Below are positions 1-9,254 of a DNA stretch of 64,000 nt, piece by piece (position 1 is the first letter of the stretch; each line of letters begins with the position of its first letter). Where the stretch lies: positions 124,001 through 188,000 of the forward strand of contig NZ_JAJJWH010000001.1 in the NCBI RefSeq assembly GCF_020907245.1. Direction: 5' to 3'. The notes beneath the pieces are model-generated. The model was given only the letters and a program-made list of their open reading frames with translations. It searched no databases and was not told where the DNA came from. The DNA is from Pontibacter harenae (GTDB taxonomy: Bacteria; Bacteroidota; Bacteroidia; Cytophagales; Hymenobacteraceae). A program made the position numbers and the translations under genes.

Positions 1-952
1 GCTGCTCCTCCTCAAACTGATCCATGGGTATAAACTCATAGTAAACGCCATAGTCCAGCATCAACAGCATTTCATCTTCTGTACCACGTTGGTCTTGTAT
101 GCCAAAAAAGCCCTCAGAAGCATTATATACTTCAAGGTAATGCATGTTGTTTGTAGGAATGATATCCCGAAACAGCTGACGGTAAGGCCCAAATGCGACG
201 GCACCGTGTGTAAACAGCTCCAGGTTAGGCCACACCTCCAGTATGTTCTGCTTACCCGTAACTTCCAGAATACGCTTTAGCAACACGTAAGTCCAAGTAG
301 GCACACCACTCAGGCTGGTTACATTCTCTAGTACTGTTACCTCCACCATCTTCTCTATCTTCTCCTCCCACTTATCCATTAGTGCCACCTTTAGCGGTGG
401 TGTTCGCATGGCCTCTGCCCAAACTGGCAGGTTTTGCATGATTACGGCAGATACGTCGCCACAAGATATTTTGGAGTTATGTTCGCTTGGGTGATGGCTG
501 CCACCTATCGACAAACCTTTGCCTGTAAAAAGCTTTGTGTCGGGGTACAGGTTTACGTAGATAGACAACATGTCTTTGCCCCCTTTGTAGTGGCAGTCTT
601 CCAAAGACTCAGGGCTGACGGGTATAAACTTGCTGCGGGCATTGGTAGTACCCGACGATTTGGCAAACCATTCGATGGTACTTGGCCACAGAAGGTTTTG
701 CTCGCCCTTCATCACACGATCTATGTAGGGAAACAGATCTTCGTAGGTGCTGATTGGCACGCGCTCCTGAAACTCCTTTACAGATTTGATGTCGCTATAG
801 CCATACTTCTTACCCCATTCCGTATGTTTAGCGGTGCTAACCAGGTTACGGAAAAGCTCCTCCTGTACTTCATGCGGGTACTTCCGAAACAGATCTATGT
901 CATGAATCCGCTTCTTCATTACCCACGTTACTATTGAGTTTATTATTTCCAA
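1..952 (-). CDS. GH3 auxin-responsive-promoter family protein, C-terminus beyond window edge
   Basis: The reverse strand is open from about 952 to the window edge and encodes about 317 residues of a bacterial GH3-family protein, a relative of plant acyl-amido synthetases in the ANL adenylating superfamily. Recognisable pieces are the N-terminal MKKRIHDIDLF, the nucleotide-binding SSGTTNARSKFIP loop (about residues 100-112) and a GVPTW segment. The product is cut at its C-terminal side because the gene runs leftward out of the window. The start is uncertain. A TTG at 952 gives MEIINSIVTWVMKKR, which resembles the N-terminus I recall for Bacteroidota homologues; the first ATG is at 919. No clear Shine-Dalgarno is present. 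A short hairpin (987-1006, arms AAATCTAC/GTAGATTT) lies upstream. The substrate in bacteria is unknown. The family call is firm; the exact start is not. Confidence 0.85.
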   Translation of the reverse strand, partial: MEIINSIVTWVMKKRIHDIDLFRKYPHEVQEELFRNLVSTAKHTEWGKKYGYSDIKSVKEFQERVPISTYEDLFPYIDRVMKGEQNLLWPSTIEWFAKSSGTTNARSKFIPVSPESLEDCHYKGGKDMLSIYVNLYPDTKLFTGKGLSIGGSHHPSEHNSKISCGDVSAVIMQNLPVWAEAMRTPPLKVALMDKWEEKIEKMVEVTVLENVTSLSGVPTWTYVLLKRILEVTGKQNILEVWPNLELFTHGAVAFGPYRQLFRDIIPTNNMHYLEVYNASEGFFGIQDQRGTEDEMLLMLDYGVYYEFIPMDQFEEEQ

Positions 953-1238
953 AGTTGGTTGCTTGTTGTTAATAGTTAGTTGATGGAAATCTACTTCTGT
1001 AGATTTAAATTAATTGCCTTTTTTTGCCGTTCAGCATTTTGGGCAACTTTTACAGCATAAAGAAAAAGTAGTTATACCCTTCACAGTACTAGTAGCTTCC
1101 TGGTGCTGAACTTCTCGTTCCAGCCTAAGCACTCATGACCAAAACGTCGGGTAAACTCAAAAGCTATACTTTCTCCTTCTTTCCATAACGGCCAAAGCCT
1201 TCTGCAATGTTAGCTGAAACACCATTAACAACTGACTA

Positions 1239-1970
1239 TCAGACTTTTCGCTTCAGCTCGAAGTGCTTGCCTAAGTACACACGGCGCACTTGCTCATCGG
1301 CAGCCAGTTCTTCGGCAGTACCAGCCTTTAGTATTCTTCCTTCAAACAGCAGATAGGCACGGTCGGTAATAGAAAGTGTCTCGTTTACGTTGTGGTCGGT
1401 GATGAGGATACCAATATTTTTGCTTTTTAGCTTGGCAACTATCGTCTGAATCTCTTCCACGGCAATCGGGTCTACACCAGCAAAGGGTTCATCGAGCAGC
1501 ACGAATTTAGGATCTACGGCCAGAGCACGGGCAATTTCGGTACGACGGCGCTCCCCTCCTGACAGCACAATACCCTTGTTTTTGCGCACGTGCGTCAGCG
1601 AGAACTCCTCCAGCAACTCCTCTACTTTTTCACGTTGCTCCTGCTTGGGCTTTTTTGTCATTTCGAGCACGGCCATAATGTTCTCCTCTACTGTAAGCTG
1701 CCTGAAAACGGAAGCCTCCTGCGCCAGATACCCCACTCCGCGTGTGGCCCGCTTGTACATAGGCAGGTCAGTTATATCCTCAGAATCAAGGAAAATCTTG
1801 CCTCTGTTTGGCTTCACTAAGCCTACAATCATGTAGAAAGATGTTGTTTTACCAGCACCGTTTGGCCCCAGCAACCCTACAATCTCTCCTTGATTCACCT
1901 CTACGCTCACGTCGTTCACGACCATGCGCGACTTATACTTTTTAAATAAGTTGTCTGCTCTCAGTATCAT
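1239..1970 (-). CDS. lptB: LPS export ABC transporter ATP-binding protein LptB
   Basis: LptB is the cytoplasmic ATPase of the LptBFGC complex that extracts lipopolysaccharide from the inner membrane and pushes it across the periplasm. The 243-residue product begins [13 protein letters not shown] and carries Walker [10 protein letters not shown], signature LSGGERRR, Walker [11 protein letters not shown] and an H-loop in ITDHN. Length and motifs are standard. The frame extends upstream to 2006, but the start at 1970 matches the family N-terminus. A possible promoter (TTG, 20 bases, TAACTTTA at 1976-1983) would put the transcript start almost at this ATG. Its partner lptC lies about 9 kb away on the same strand rather than next to it. 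The left neighbour on the same strand is the GH3 gene. Confidence 0.95.
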   Translation of the reverse strand: MILRADNLFKKYKSRMVVNDVSVEVNQGEIVGLLGPNGAGKTTSFYMIVGLVKPNRGKIFLDSEDITDLPMYKRATRGVGYLAQEASVFRQLTVEENIMAVLEMTKKPKQEQREKVEELLEEFSLTHVRKNKGIVLSGGERRRTEIARALAVDPKFVLLDEPFAGVDPIAVEEIQTIVAKLKSKNIGILITDHNVNETLSITDRAYLLFEGRILKAGTAEELAADEQVRRVYLGKHFELKRKV

Positions 1971-2156
1971 CGTGCTAAAGTTAAACATTAATGCCACACC
2001 CTGCAACGGGCTGCAGGTGCTCTATAGTATGAGGGTGGTAAAAGCACTTCGTTCATTTGAAATAATTAAACAATATCTATAAACCTGCTCTTTGAAACTT
2101 GCTTTTTAACTTCTTAGTTAATAGCTTGATACTCCATATTCCAACTTTTTATTTCT

Positions 2157-2972
2157 ATGGCTTTTTCTATACTCGCGTCAGCTTGCCAAAAGCTGTTTTG
2201 TACTGGTTTATTGCTATCTGTGGGGGTAGTTAATATTTCTGCTACATTTCCGGGTAATACAGGTAATACTAACGATCCGACCACCCCTGCCAGTACAAAG
2301 GCTACAACAACTACCTTAAAAGGGGTAGATGTATCGAGGTGGCAGAAAGAGGTGAATTGGCCACTCGTAAAGGAATCGGAAATTACTTTTGCTTTTGTAA
2401 AAGCCACCCAAGCCGATTTTAGATTAGACCCTTACTTCGACACTAACTGGAGTGAAACGAAGCGCGTAGGCATTAAGCGCGGCGCGTATCATTTTTTTAT
2501 ACCTGAAGCACCTATAGAAGGCCAGATTGATATGTTCATCAATACTGTTCGCCTGGAGCCTGGCGACTTACCGCCTGTTTTGGATATTGAAGTATGGGAT
2601 AAGAATGTGAGTGCTGAGGCGCTACGCCAGAAAATGCACACCTGGCTACAAGCAGTTGAGCAGCATTACGGCATCAAACCCATCATCTATACCAATCAGA
2701 ATTATTACCGCCGCTGGCTAAAAGGGCATTTTCAGGATTACCATTTTTGGATTGCCCGCTACAGCCCTGTAGAACCTGAAACGCACCATACAGATAAGTG
2801 GATGTTTTGGCAGTATACCGACAGTGGTAGGATATCAGGAATTAAATCTGCCGTCGATATGAATTTCTTTGTAGGTGATATGGAGACACTTGCGGGCATG
2901 TGCGTTCCAGAACCGAGCGAACCTTACATTAACCCTCTGGCACAGCTCAAGCACAAGCACCCGCTACCTTAA
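2157..2972 (+). CDS. Secreted glycoside hydrolase family 25 (lysozyme-type muramidase)
   Basis: A 271-residue exported protein. An N-terminal hydrophobic segment (about residues 1-28) with a cysteine at residue 9 is followed by a Thr/Pro/Ala linker (to about residue 52) and then a GH25 catalytic domain. Diagnostic motifs are GVDVSRWQ at the domain start, FVKATQ, GAYHFF and PPVLDIEVW, which holds the catalytic Asp-x-Glu pair. GH25 enzymes cleave the beta-1,4 bond between N-acetylmuramic acid and N-acetylglucosamine. The protein is probably periplasmic or surface-attached, with a role in wall remodelling or attack on other bacteria; which one is not visible here. It is convergent with recJ. The final ~25 residues after the domain are a low-complexity tail. 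Confidence 0.9.
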   Translation: MAFSILASACQKLFCTGLLLSVGVVNISATFPGNTGNTNDPTTPASTKATTTTLKGVDVSRWQKEVNWPLVKESEITFAFVKATQADFRLDPYFDTNWSETKRVGIKRGAYHFFIPEAPIEGQIDMFINTVRLEPGDLPPVLDIEVWDKNVSAEALRQKMHTWLQAVEQHYGIKPIIYTNQNYYRRWLKGHFQDYHFWIARYSPVEPETHHTDKWMFWQYTDSGRISGIKSAVDMNFFVGDMETLAGMCVPEPSEPYINPLAQLKHKHPLP

Positions 2973-3051
2973 AACCGTTAATCATTTTTGTTGATTGTTC
3001 TCTAGTGCAGCGCGCGAGAGTGGTTATGCTTAGACAAAAGCTTTGTGACTT

Positions 3052-3089
3052 GTAGTAGCTTAAATCGTATGACCTACAACAGCTACTAC
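3052..3089. terminator. Weak inverted repeat between GH25 gene and recJ
   Basis: Arms GTAGTAGCT (3052-3060) and AGCTACTAC (3081-3089) form a nine-base inverted repeat with a 20-base loop, overlapping the recJ stop region. A second small palindrome around ACAAAAGCTTTGT lies just upstream. No convincing T-run follows either, so terminator function is tentative. Confidence 0.3.
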
Positions 3090-4792
3090 TGCAGCCTGAT
3101 GTCTTTTATACGTAGTTGTAACGAAACATTACCGCGGTATATGTTTTCTTCTATTGTATAACAGACATTGAAGGGTATTCCTTTTGAAATAGCGTTGTAG
3201 TGATCGCTTAGGCCAAAACCGATGGCATCTATCGTAGCATAACCGTCTTGGGTCAGGCGCAGCTTCAGATGGGAGTCTCCTACAACACGCACACTTCCTG
3301 TATCATAAACGCACTCCGACATAAACACTGGGCGCATATTTCCTGGGCCAAAAGGCTCCATTTGGCTTAAGATGTTATAGAAGTTGCGTGTAATCTGGTT
3401 CAGGTTAATTTTGGCGTCTATTTCTATCTGTGGGATCTTCTGCTCTTCTGTAATGGTATTGGCTACTATCTGCTCAAAACGCTCTCTAAAGGCAGGAATA
3501 TTCTCTATTGGCAGGGTTAGACCTGCTGCATACATGTGCCCTCCAAACTGATCCAGCAGATCGGCACAACTCTCTATGGCGCTGTGCACATTAAAGCCAT
3601 GTACAGAACGCGCCGAACCAGATGCTTTGCCATTCGAATGCGTCAGGATGATGGTAGGTCTGTAGTATTTTTCGATGCAGCGTGAAGCTACAATACCAAT
3701 AACCCCTTTATGCCAGCTCTCTTTATACAATACTGTCGAATTAGCTATGCGCAGGAAGTCATCCTCTTCAATCATTTGCAGGGCTTCTCTGGTGATGTCT
3801 GTATCTTTGGTACGGCGAGCCTTATTAGACTCGTTTATAACATCGGCCATCTGAAAAGCCTGTTCCTTTGTCTGCGCCAATAGCATGCTCACAGCCCGCT
3901 TTGCATCGCCCATACGCCCAGCTGCGTTTATGCGTGGGGCAAAGCCGAACACGATGCTGGTTATATCCATGTCGCTGGTGATATTAGCCAGTTCTTTCAG
4001 GGCATCTAAACCAGGCCGAGAAGCCTGTGGGTTATTCAGGCGCAACAAGCCGTAGTAAGCCAGCACTCGGTTTTCCCCTGTTATGGGCACAATGTCGGAG
4101 GCTATACTTACCACCAGTACATCGAGGAGCTGGTACACAGCTTCCATTTCTATGTTATTCTGAATGCAGAAGGCTTGAATAAGCTTAAAGCCAACGCCAC
4201 AGCCAGAAAGCTCCTTGTAAGGATAGGGGCAGTCTACTTGTTTCGGGTCTAGTACGGCTACAGCCTGTGGTATATCCTCATCTGGCAAATGGTGGTCGCA
4301 GATAATGAAATCTATACCTAAGCTAGAGGCATAAGCTACTTTATCAGCTGACTTTATGCCACAGTCTAAGCTAATGATTAAGGTATAGCCATGCTCTGCA
4401 GCCCAGTCTATGCCCTGCTGCGATACACCGTAGCCTTCTTTATAACGGTCAGGTATGTAGAACTCAACCTGGTGCGTATACTGGCGCAGAAAGCTGTACA
4501 TAAGCGCCACAGAAGTAGTGCCGTCTACATCATAATCGCCATAAACCAATATTTTTTCGGAAGTATGAAGGGCTTCTGATAAACGGTTAACGGCACGGTC
4601 CATGTCCTTCATAAGAAAGGGGTCGTGCAGGTCATCTAGAGCAGGGCGAAAAAAGGATTTTGCATCTTGAAAAGAGCAGATGCCGCGTTGGCACAAAATA
4701 TTGGCAAGCGTTGGACTAATCTTTAACTCCTCCGACAGATTTGCAACAACTTCCTCAGGTGCATCCTGCTTAAATACCCACCGTTTCTCCAT
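3086..4792 (-). CDS. recJ: Single-stranded-DNA-specific exonuclease RecJ
   Basis: RecJ is a 5'-to-3' single-strand DNA exonuclease of the DHH phosphoesterase superfamily, used in recombination and repair. The 568-residue product starts MEKRWVFKQ. The metal-binding motifs are visible: VYGDYDVDGTTS (about residues 79-90), SLDCG, the ICDHHLPDE DHH motif and, further on, the DHHA1 core with GKASGSARS and FGGHMYAAG (about residues 400-430). An OB-like C-terminal domain follows. The frame continues upstream to 4858, but a TACCTTTG -7 box at 4816-4823 lies between the two candidate starts, so 4792 is preferred. It is divergent from a small membrane-peptide gene, with which it shares a compact promoter region. 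Confidence 0.95.
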   Translation of the reverse strand: MEKRWVFKQDAPEEVVANLSEELKISPTLANILCQRGICSFQDAKSFFRPALDDLHDPFLMKDMDRAVNRLSEALHTSEKILVYGDYDVDGTTSVALMYSFLRQYTHQVEFYIPDRYKEGYGVSQQGIDWAAEHGYTLIISLDCGIKSADKVAYASSLGIDFIICDHHLPDEDIPQAVAVLDPKQVDCPYPYKELSGCGVGFKLIQAFCIQNNIEMEAVYQLLDVLVVSIASDIVPITGENRVLAYYGLLRLNNPQASRPGLDALKELANITSDMDITSIVFGFAPRINAAGRMGDAKRAVSMLLAQTKEQAFQMADVINESNKARRTKDTDITREALQMIEEDDFLRIANSTVLYKESWHKGVIGIVASRCIEKYYRPTIILTHSNGKASGSARSVHGFNVHSAIESCADLLDQFGGHMYAAGLTLPIENIPAFRERFEQIVANTITEEQKIPQIEIDAKINLNQITRNFYNILSQMEPFGPGNMRPVFMSECVYDTGSVRVVGDSHLKLRLTQDGYATIDAIGFGLSDHYNAISKGIPFNVCYTIEENIYRGNVSLQLRIKDIRLQ

Positions 4793-4815
4793 ATACTTAA
4801 ACTCGTACCTTTTTG

Positions 4816-4823
4816 CAAAGGTA
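4816..4823 (-). promoter_or_regulatory. Candidate Bacteroidota -7 box for recJ
   Basis: On the minus strand the sequence TACCTTTG matches TAnnTTTG. The predicted transcript start, roughly six bases downstream, falls just upstream of the ATG at 4792 and downstream of the alternative start at 4858. No good -33 element is seen at 19-21 bases, so this is moderate evidence only. Confidence 0.5.
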
Positions 4824-4863
4824 CACAATTGTACAGGATTTATAGTCTGCGCCTGCACCGCAC

Positions 4864-4895
4864 TGTGCCACTCTCAGCTAAGTTTCTTACCTTTG
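4864..4895 (+). promoter_or_regulatory. Candidate promoter for the 35-residue membrane peptide
   Basis: TGTG (4864-4867), 20 bases, then TACCTTTG (4888-4895) fits the Bacteroidota TTTG-N19..21-TAnnTTTG pattern with one mismatch in the -33 part. The predicted transcript would start at about 4901-4903. That excludes the ATG at 4898 and leaves a leader of roughly 25 bases before the GTG at 4928. Confidence 0.5.
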
Positions 4896-4927
4896 CAATG
4901 CGCAGGTTATCAGCTATACAACTAAGA

Positions 4928-5035
4928 GTGAAACGTTTAAAAGAAATTTTCGACAAGTACAAGAATTATTCGCTGGACCTGCTGATGTACGGGTTCTTCA
5001 TCGTTTTTCTCCTGATCCTGTTCCTATTTTTTTAG
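4928..5035 (+). CDS. 35-residue single-pass membrane peptide, divergent from recJ
   Basis: A GTG start gives MKRLKEIFDKYKNYSLDLL followed by one strongly hydrophobic helix (about residues 18-35) that runs to the stop. The N-terminal half is basic and amphipathic. A longer version starting at ATG 4898 is possible but conflicts with the promoter placement. The gene ends ten bases before the stop of the convergent TPR gene. I do not recognise the family. The composition (charged helix plus one transmembrane helix ending at the C-terminus) is that of a genuine small membrane protein rather than a random frame. Function is unknown. Confidence 0.5.
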   Translation: MKRLKEIFDKYKNYSLDLLMYGFFIVFLLILFLFF

Positions 5036-5045
5036 CGCTACTACG

Positions 5046-6866
5046 CTAATTTGCAAGTGAGTCTCCCCGCAGTTTTCTGAAACGCTTGCGTGCATCGGCT
5101 ACATAAATACTTCCTTGGTGTTTCACCAGTAGGTCGTTGTACAGTTGCATCGCTTTTTCCTTATCATCCAGGCTCTCTTCATATATAAAAGCCATTCTGT
5201 ACAAGGCATCATCGCTCAGAATATCGAACTGAGGGTTGCTCACAATCTTTTCCAGATTGGTTATAGCTTCCCGAAAATCACCTTTACGCTCTAATAGGTT
5301 TGCTTTCTGGTAGTATATCTCATCAGTAAGGCTATGGCCTGGGTATTTTTTTAGCATAGCATCTAAGCCAGTCAGCGCCTCCTGCATCTTATTCTGAAAA
5401 ACCAGCAACTCTAAGGCTGCAAATTCTGCCATAGCCGTTGTAGAGGTATCCAAACCTGTGTTGTCCGTAATCAGCAGGCTCAGATCCATAGCATCGTTCG
5501 CTATTTCGCGGCTAGTAGCCAGTTTCAGAATATCGAGATGTGCCTGGGCTAGTTCGAAGTCTCCCTTATAGTAGTTAAGGCGGGCATTTCGCAGCTTGGC
5601 ATCGTGGCCTATATGGGTTTCTTTATGCGACTTTTCTACCTGAGAGTATAAGAGCGTACTCTCCCACGGCTCTTCCTTTAGCAGGTAGATGTCACCTAAC
5701 GTTAGTTTACATTCTGCTACAAGGTCTGCATTTGCTCGAGGTACATTGATAGCCTCCTGCAGCAAATCTATGGCCTTATCTTTTTCATCAAGGTAAAAGG
5801 CATAAAGGCCAGCCATATGTTGTAAAGCTTCAACAGTTTGCGCATTTTTTCCTACCTCTGTTGTCAGCGTTTCGTAGTCGGCTATAAGCGCACGAATCTT
5901 TTCTTTATCTACTGGAAAGGTGTTCTGTACCTGTTCTTCACGTGCATTTATTAACCGATGTCGCGCTACCAAGTAGTAAGGGCCCTCTGGATACTCACTT
6001 ACCACATATTCGAAAGCCTCAATAGCTCCTTCGTAGTTCTTGTTTTTGGCACTGATTGTTCCTAACTCCATTACACGCGCACCGCCGCTGCGCACTCGTT
6101 TGTCTACAGAACGGGCCTGAATTAGTGCACTGTAAAAATCCTTGCGTTGAGTATAGAGCCAGATCAGCAACTCATTTATAGCTATTTTATCAGGGTGCTG
6201 TTGTACCCGCACAATCAGCTCCTTCTCCAGCATATCCAGGTCCTTTTCTTCCCGCAGGCTGTTTTGCAGCATGTTCCTGACATACCCCAGCTCCTTTTCC
6301 TCCTCTTGCACCAGATTTATGGCTTCTGGTATCAGCTTCTCACTTTTGCGGGTATAGGTATAAAGCGCTATTAACTGACGGTTATATTCCTGCGGATTGC
6401 TGCTCTTGGTTCTGCCCCTCAGGTAAGTTTTCTCGGCAAAATCGTAAAGCTCATGCTGGATAAAGGCATTAGACACTGCAAAGACATCCTTGGGCTGCAC
6501 CTGCTCAATAAGTTTCTCATAATACTTTTCTGCCGAGGCTTTGTCGCCTGATGCATGATACACAGTACCAAGATCAATGCTATAGGCAACTACATCCGGA
6601 AAACGCTTCGTTGTTTTTTTCACCAGCTTTTCCGCCTCCTTGTAATTCTGCTGTGCCAGTAGCGTTTTCAGATAATCAGGATAAACAACATGAAAGAGGC
6701 GCTGATCATCGATAAGCTTGCTGTAGATAGCCTCTGCTTTCGTATAATCTCCTTTAGAAAGGTATTCTCGTGCCAACTGCAAATCTTGCGTTTGGGCCAT
6801 ACCAGTAGATACTACCAGCACCAATAACACAAGAATTAAGTATGTGGCTCTCTTAAACATATTCAT
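5046..6866 (-). CDS. Periplasmic tetratricopeptide-repeat protein
   Basis: A 606-residue protein with a clear signal peptide (about residues 1-24, ending GMAQ) and TPR units along nearly the whole chain. Examples are the early GDYTKAEAIYSKLI repeat, GDKASAEKYYEKLI, GDFREAITNLEKI and a final repeat ending in SIYVADARKRFRKLRG. TPR arrays are protein-binding scaffolds; no catalytic domain is present. In this phylum such proteins are usually periplasmic or outer-membrane-associated assembly factors, which is inference. It is transcribed leftward, convergent with the small membrane peptide. The strong palindrome upstream (7008-7056) separates it from the isomerase gene, so it probably has its own promoter. 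No specific function can be assigned. Confidence 0.8.
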   Translation of the reverse strand: MNMFKRATYLILVLLVLVVSTGMAQTQDLQLAREYLSKGDYTKAEAIYSKLIDDQRLFHVVYPDYLKTLLAQQNYKEAEKLVKKTTKRFPDVVAYSIDLGTVYHASGDKASAEKYYEKLIEQVQPKDVFAVSNAFIQHELYDFAEKTYLRGRTKSSNPQEYNRQLIALYTYTRKSEKLIPEAINLVQEEEKELGYVRNMLQNSLREEKDLDMLEKELIVRVQQHPDKIAINELLIWLYTQRKDFYSALIQARSVDKRVRSGGARVMELGTISAKNKNYEGAIEAFEYVVSEYPEGPYYLVARHRLINAREEQVQNTFPVDKEKIRALIADYETLTTEVGKNAQTVEALQHMAGLYAFYLDEKDKAIDLLQEAINVPRANADLVAECKLTLGDIYLLKEEPWESTLLYSQVEKSHKETHIGHDAKLRNARLNYYKGDFELAQAHLDILKLATSREIANDAMDLSLLITDNTGLDTSTTAMAEFAALELLVFQNKMQEALTGLDAMLKKYPGHSLTDEIYYQKANLLERKGDFREAITNLEKIVSNPQFDILSDDALYRMAFIYEESLDDKEKAMQLYNDLLVKHQGSIYVADARKRFRKLRGDSLAN

Positions 6867-7007
6867 ACATACTATACAACGTTCGCTTAGCCAAAGTTTA
6901 TATTTACCCTTAAGATAAATAAATTATGCTAACGCCCACATCTTCCTGCTGTTAAGGCTATAGCAGGAAGATGGGTACCGATAGCAACTTAGCCGCACTA
7001 AACTTTC

Positions 7008-7056
7008 AAAAACAAAAAAGGCGCTACCTGCTTTAGGTAGCGCCTTTTTTGTTTTT
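7008..7056 (-). terminator. Strong intrinsic terminator after the PpiD/SurA-like gene
   Basis: A 22-base perfect inverted repeat (arms 7008-7029 and 7035-7056) has GC-rich core GGCGCTACCT/AGGTAGCGCC, a five-base loop GCTTT, and A/T tracts at both outer ends. It can therefore work in either direction. It lies 12 bases beyond the stop of the isomerase gene and ahead of the TPR gene, so it most likely ends the envelope cluster transcript. Confidence 0.85.
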
Positions 7057-7067
7057 GCTGGCTTAGA

Positions 7068-9179
7068 TTAAAAGAACCTTACGCGGTTATCTTTAATTTC
7101 AGCTTTTTCTTTAATTGCTTCGAAAGCGTTGCTTTCCGCTTGGCTGCTACGCATGTTGCGCAGTTGCTCTTTTACAGATACAAGGCTAGTTGGTTCTGCA
7201 GCTTTGTTCAGGCTCTGCAGCTCTACAATAGCTACGCCACCCTGTCCATCAATTGGTGCTGAACGAGAACCTTCTTTCAATCCGAACGCTCTGCCTACAA
7301 CCTTTGGCTCAAAACCTAAACCATCGATAGAACCATTGGTTAAAGAGATATTATCAACTGATCTAACAATAGCATCTGCGCCGTAGCTAGCAGCTATCTG
7401 ATCTAAAGTGCCTGTAGCACCTTTCAGTTTGTTAATGATCTGCTCTGCTTTCAGCTCATCACGAACGGCAGCAGTAAGTTCTTCTCTTACACTCTCAATA
7501 TCAGCATAGCCTTTCTCACGCTTACCTGTAAGTACCGCTACCACAAACTGATCATTTATTTCAAATACAGGAGATACATCACCAACTTCCGTATCTTTTG
7601 CATAAGTCCAGCGAACTAGCTCTCTGGCAGTTGTCAGGTTATTTACTAAAATGTTGTTCTTTCCGATGTTAACAGCCTCTTCTTTAACAAGAGATTTATT
7701 TGCAGCCACATTTTCGTCGAACTCTTTCAAGTTTTCGCTAGTACCAGAAAGTTCGTCAGCTACTGCATAGGCAGCATCACGAGTTGCATCGCTTGGCTCT
7801 AGTGTTCGCTCTAAAGAAGCAATTTTAAACTGTTGCTTTGTTTTAGGAGCTGTAATTTTGATGATGTGGTAACCATACTCCGTCTCTACAGGGTTTGGCA
7901 ACAAGCCAGTAGAAGAAGCCCCAAAAACAGCTTTATCAAACGGTGCCACCATACGGCCTTCCTGGAACCAACCTAAGTTACCGCCTACAGAAGCAGTTCC
8001 GTCGGTACCATGTTGCGCAGCCATCTGAGCAAAATCGGCACCACCTTTCAGCTGGGCCAACACTTCGTTTGCTCTAGCAAGAGCTGCTGCTTTTGCTTCA
8101 GGAGAATCTCCTTCTGGTTTAAACAGGATATGGCTTGCTTTGGCTGCAGCTACATCACCTTCTCTAACGTCCACTACTTTGTGTAGTGCCATAGAGTTGT
8201 TGTTTGTGAAAGGACCATATACTTTGCCCTCTTCTAATGGCAGTTGATCCGTCAGTTGCGAAGGCAACTCCCCTGGATGAGCATATGTTCCATCATAAGG
8301 CACATCTGAGTTAGCATTTACAAAAGCAGAATCGTTAGATGCTGCAGCAAACTGCTGTGTCAAGCTTTCAACATCCTGCTGATAATACGTGCTGTCTTCT
8401 CCAGAAGCTGTAACAGGAATAGTAACATATTGTATAGAGCGACCTTCTTCTACCTTGTAAAGGGCTTTGTGGCGCTCAAAGTAGTCTCTCAGTTGCGCAT
8501 CTGTAACCTGCACAGTAGAATCAGATACAGTTCCGTAAGGGACATAAAGCACCCTCAGGCTTGCAGAAGAGTTCTGCGCGTAGTAATGGTTTTTGGCCTC
8601 TGCATCTGTTATGTACACAGATTTAGAAAGCAGGTTAGAGTACTTTGTTTGTGCTCTCTCTGCTGCCAGTCCTTGCTCGAAATTAACCCACATAGGTCGT
8701 GACTCAGGGCCCATCTGGTCTAAGTTCTGCAGATACTGAACGACCTGGTTACGATCAAACTCACCTGTCTGCGGGTTTGTGAAAGCCTGTCTTACAGAAG
8801 GGTGAATGTTATTACCCTGTACCATGTCGGCAAGCTCTTCTTCCGTTACTTCTATACCTAAACGGTCGTACTCCTTCTGAAGCGCAATTTTATAGATTAG
8901 TTGGTTCCAAGCCTGTTCGCGCAGCATAGCCAGTTCATTTTCTGTTGCAGCACGTCCTGATTGGTTCTCATAGTTTGCTCTTAGCTGCTGGTATACCAGG
9001 TCAAATTCCTGATACTCTATTTCTTCGCCAGCTATTTCGCCCACAGTGGTTGCATTGTTACCTAAAAGTCTTGAGTTAGGGCCCAGCAAATCGCCGCCTA
9101 CCACAAAAACACCAAGCCCGATGGCTATAGCGCCAACTGCCCAACCAGACTTTTCTCTAATCTTGTTAATTAATGCCAT
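7068..9179 (-). CDS. SurA/PpiD-like peptidyl-prolyl cis-trans isomerase
   Basis: A 703-residue membrane-anchored periplasmic foldase. An N-terminal helix (about residues 12-32) anchors it in the inner membrane. Next comes a SurA-N type chaperone region with conserved QAWNQLIYK, then a parvulin rotamase domain (about residues 340-450) marked by ASHILF, GGADFAQMAA, GGNLGWF and EYGYHIIKI. The C-terminal third is a second chaperone-like region. Length and layout fit PpiD-type proteins of Bacteroidota, which help outer-membrane proteins fold. It is the last gene of a same-strand series and is followed by a strong terminator. The CNNM/CorC gene lies 75 bases upstream. Confidence 0.9.
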   Translation of the reverse strand: MALINKIREKSGWAVGAIAIGLGVFVVGGDLLGPNSRLLGNNATTVGEIAGEEIEYQEFDLVYQQLRANYENQSGRAATENELAMLREQAWNQLIYKIALQKEYDRLGIEVTEEELADMVQGNNIHPSVRQAFTNPQTGEFDRNQVVQYLQNLDQMGPESRPMWVNFEQGLAAERAQTKYSNLLSKSVYITDAEAKNHYYAQNSSASLRVLYVPYGTVSDSTVQVTDAQLRDYFERHKALYKVEEGRSIQYVTIPVTASGEDSTYYQQDVESLTQQFAAASNDSAFVNANSDVPYDGTYAHPGELPSQLTDQLPLEEGKVYGPFTNNNSMALHKVVDVREGDVAAAKASHILFKPEGDSPEAKAAALARANEVLAQLKGGADFAQMAAQHGTDGTASVGGNLGWFQEGRMVAPFDKAVFGASSTGLLPNPVETEYGYHIIKITAPKTKQQFKIASLERTLEPSDATRDAAYAVADELSGTSENLKEFDENVAANKSLVKEEAVNIGKNNILVNNLTTARELVRWTYAKDTEVGDVSPVFEINDQFVVAVLTGKREKGYADIESVREELTAAVRDELKAEQIINKLKGATGTLDQIAASYGADAIVRSVDNISLTNGSIDGLGFEPKVVGRAFGLKEGSRSAPIDGQGGVAIVELQSLNKAAEPTSLVSVKEQLRNMRSSQAESNAFEAIKEKAEIKDNRVRFF

Positions 9180-9254
9180 TTGTTATACAACTTATAAAAG
9201 GATGTGCAAAATAAGGTTAATCGAGCTAAAATTCAAAATTTTATAAAATGATGC

